DNA of 7,003 nt from positions 1 to 7,003 of the forward strand of contig DASSOT010000047.1 in NCBI GenBank assembly GCA_035700225.1, given 5' to 3'. The notes beneath the pieces are model-generated. The model searched no databases and was not told where the DNA came from. It saw nothing but the letters and a program-made list of their open reading frames with translations. Origin of the DNA: JANWLD01 sp035700225. GTDB lineage: Bacteria > Patescibacteriota > Saccharimonadia > Saccharimonadales > 2-12-FULL-41-12. Made by a program: the position numbers and the translations under genes. Shown here one piece after another: positions 6,726 to 7,003 of the stretch (its first letter is position 1; the number at the start of each line of letters is the position of its first letter).

Positions 6726-7003
6726 TGCCGAAGAAAATAGGAATGGTAAGCGGCGGCCAGCTAGGCAGAATGCTGACAGACGCCGCCATAGATTTAGGTT
6801 TTGAAGTAGGGGTTGTCGACCCGACGCCGGACTGCCCGGCGCATCAGGCCGGAGCAAAGCAGATTACCGCCAGCTACAAAGACAAGGGAGCCTTGCTGGA
6901 ACTTGCCGCAGAGTCGGATTTTTTTACTATCGAGATAGAGCATATAGATACTGCTGTTTTGGAGGAGATATCGCGCTCAATCCCCGTAAATCCCGCCCCA
7001 TCT
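6725..7003 (+). CDS. purK: N5-carboxyaminoimidazole ribonucleotide synthase, N-terminal part
   Basis: The frame is open from ATG at 6725 to the window end (93 codons, no stop), so only the N-terminal preATP-grasp domain is visible. PurK uses ATP and bicarbonate to turn AIR into N5-CAIR, which PurE rearranges to CAIR for PurC. Diagnostic features are the glycine-rich SGGQLGRML (9-17), VVDPTPDCPAHQAG (30-43) and the acidic TIEIEHID motif (68-75), in place of the common TFEFENV. The TIEIEHxD wording resembles fungal Ade2, a PurK-PurE fusion, but the end is outside the window, so fusion cannot be judged. The ATG has no Shine-Dalgarno site and lies 8 bp after a TACAAT box, so the mRNA is probably leaderless or nearly so. 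The ATP-grasp domain proper is not seen. Confidence 0.93.
   Translation, partial: MPKKIGMVSGGQLGRMLTDAAIDLGFEVGVVDPTPDCPAHQAGAKQITASYKDKGALLELAAESDFFTIEIEHIDTAVLEEISRSIPVNPAPS

Noticed and set aside
6941..6950. TATCTATATG on the minus strand inside purK as another start-site motif
   Set aside because: It falls inside purK codons for His-Ile-Asp (cat ata gat a) with no supported gene reading leftward from it; it reflects frequent ATA codons and serves as a warning that the motif can arise by chance.
1..7003. Defence system, CRISPR array, mobile element, tRNA or riboswitch
   Set aside because: No spaced repeats, terminal inverted repeats, transposase, cloverleaf or long leader was visible. 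Nearly all of the window is coding and the longest gap is 41 bp, too short for a purine riboswitch.

Overview
The window is a compact stretch of nucleotide-biosynthesis genes: the end of carA, all of carB, one unrecognised gene, purB, purC, and the beginning of purK. There are no RNA genes, mobile elements or CRISPR arrays that I can see, and no intergenic gap reaches 50 bp. All four complete genes are intact.

Layout. On the plus strand, carA (partial, ends at 289) and carB (292-3462) form a tight operon with a 2-nt gap. On the minus strand, purC (6683-5715), purB (5715-4315) and an unknown gene (4283 or 4298 to 3459) run towards carB, and the last of these overlaps carB tail to tail by 4 bp. 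purK starts at 6725 on the plus strand, divergent from purC across a 41-bp AT-rich gap holding both promoters, and runs off the window end.

How the genes fit together. CarAB makes carbamoyl phosphate, the entry to pyrimidines and arginine. PurK (AIR to N5-CAIR), PurC (CAIR to SAICAR) and PurB (SAICAR to AICAR, and adenylosuccinate to AMP) are near-consecutive steps of de novo purine synthesis. PurE, the step between PurK and PurC, is not in view. It could lie beyond the right edge, either as a separate gene or fused to PurK.

Organism. Carbamoyl-phosphate synthase is of the type shared by eukaryotic CAD and Bacteroidota (RGHNQPC in CarA; SGGLKIGQAGEFDYSGSQA in CarB). PurC also reads like Bacteroidota or yeast Ade1 versions. 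Isoleucine ATA codons are very common, base composition is moderate, and genes are packed tightly. Genes inside operons have good Shine-Dalgarno sites, whereas the genes next to promoters have none and seem leaderless. This suggests a streamlined, probably bacterial genome, perhaps from a candidate phylum, but I cannot assign it. A DPANN-like archaeon is not strictly excluded. I found no convincing undescribed system. The most open items are the unknown 274/279-aa protein, the leaderless starts, and the altered effector site in CarB.
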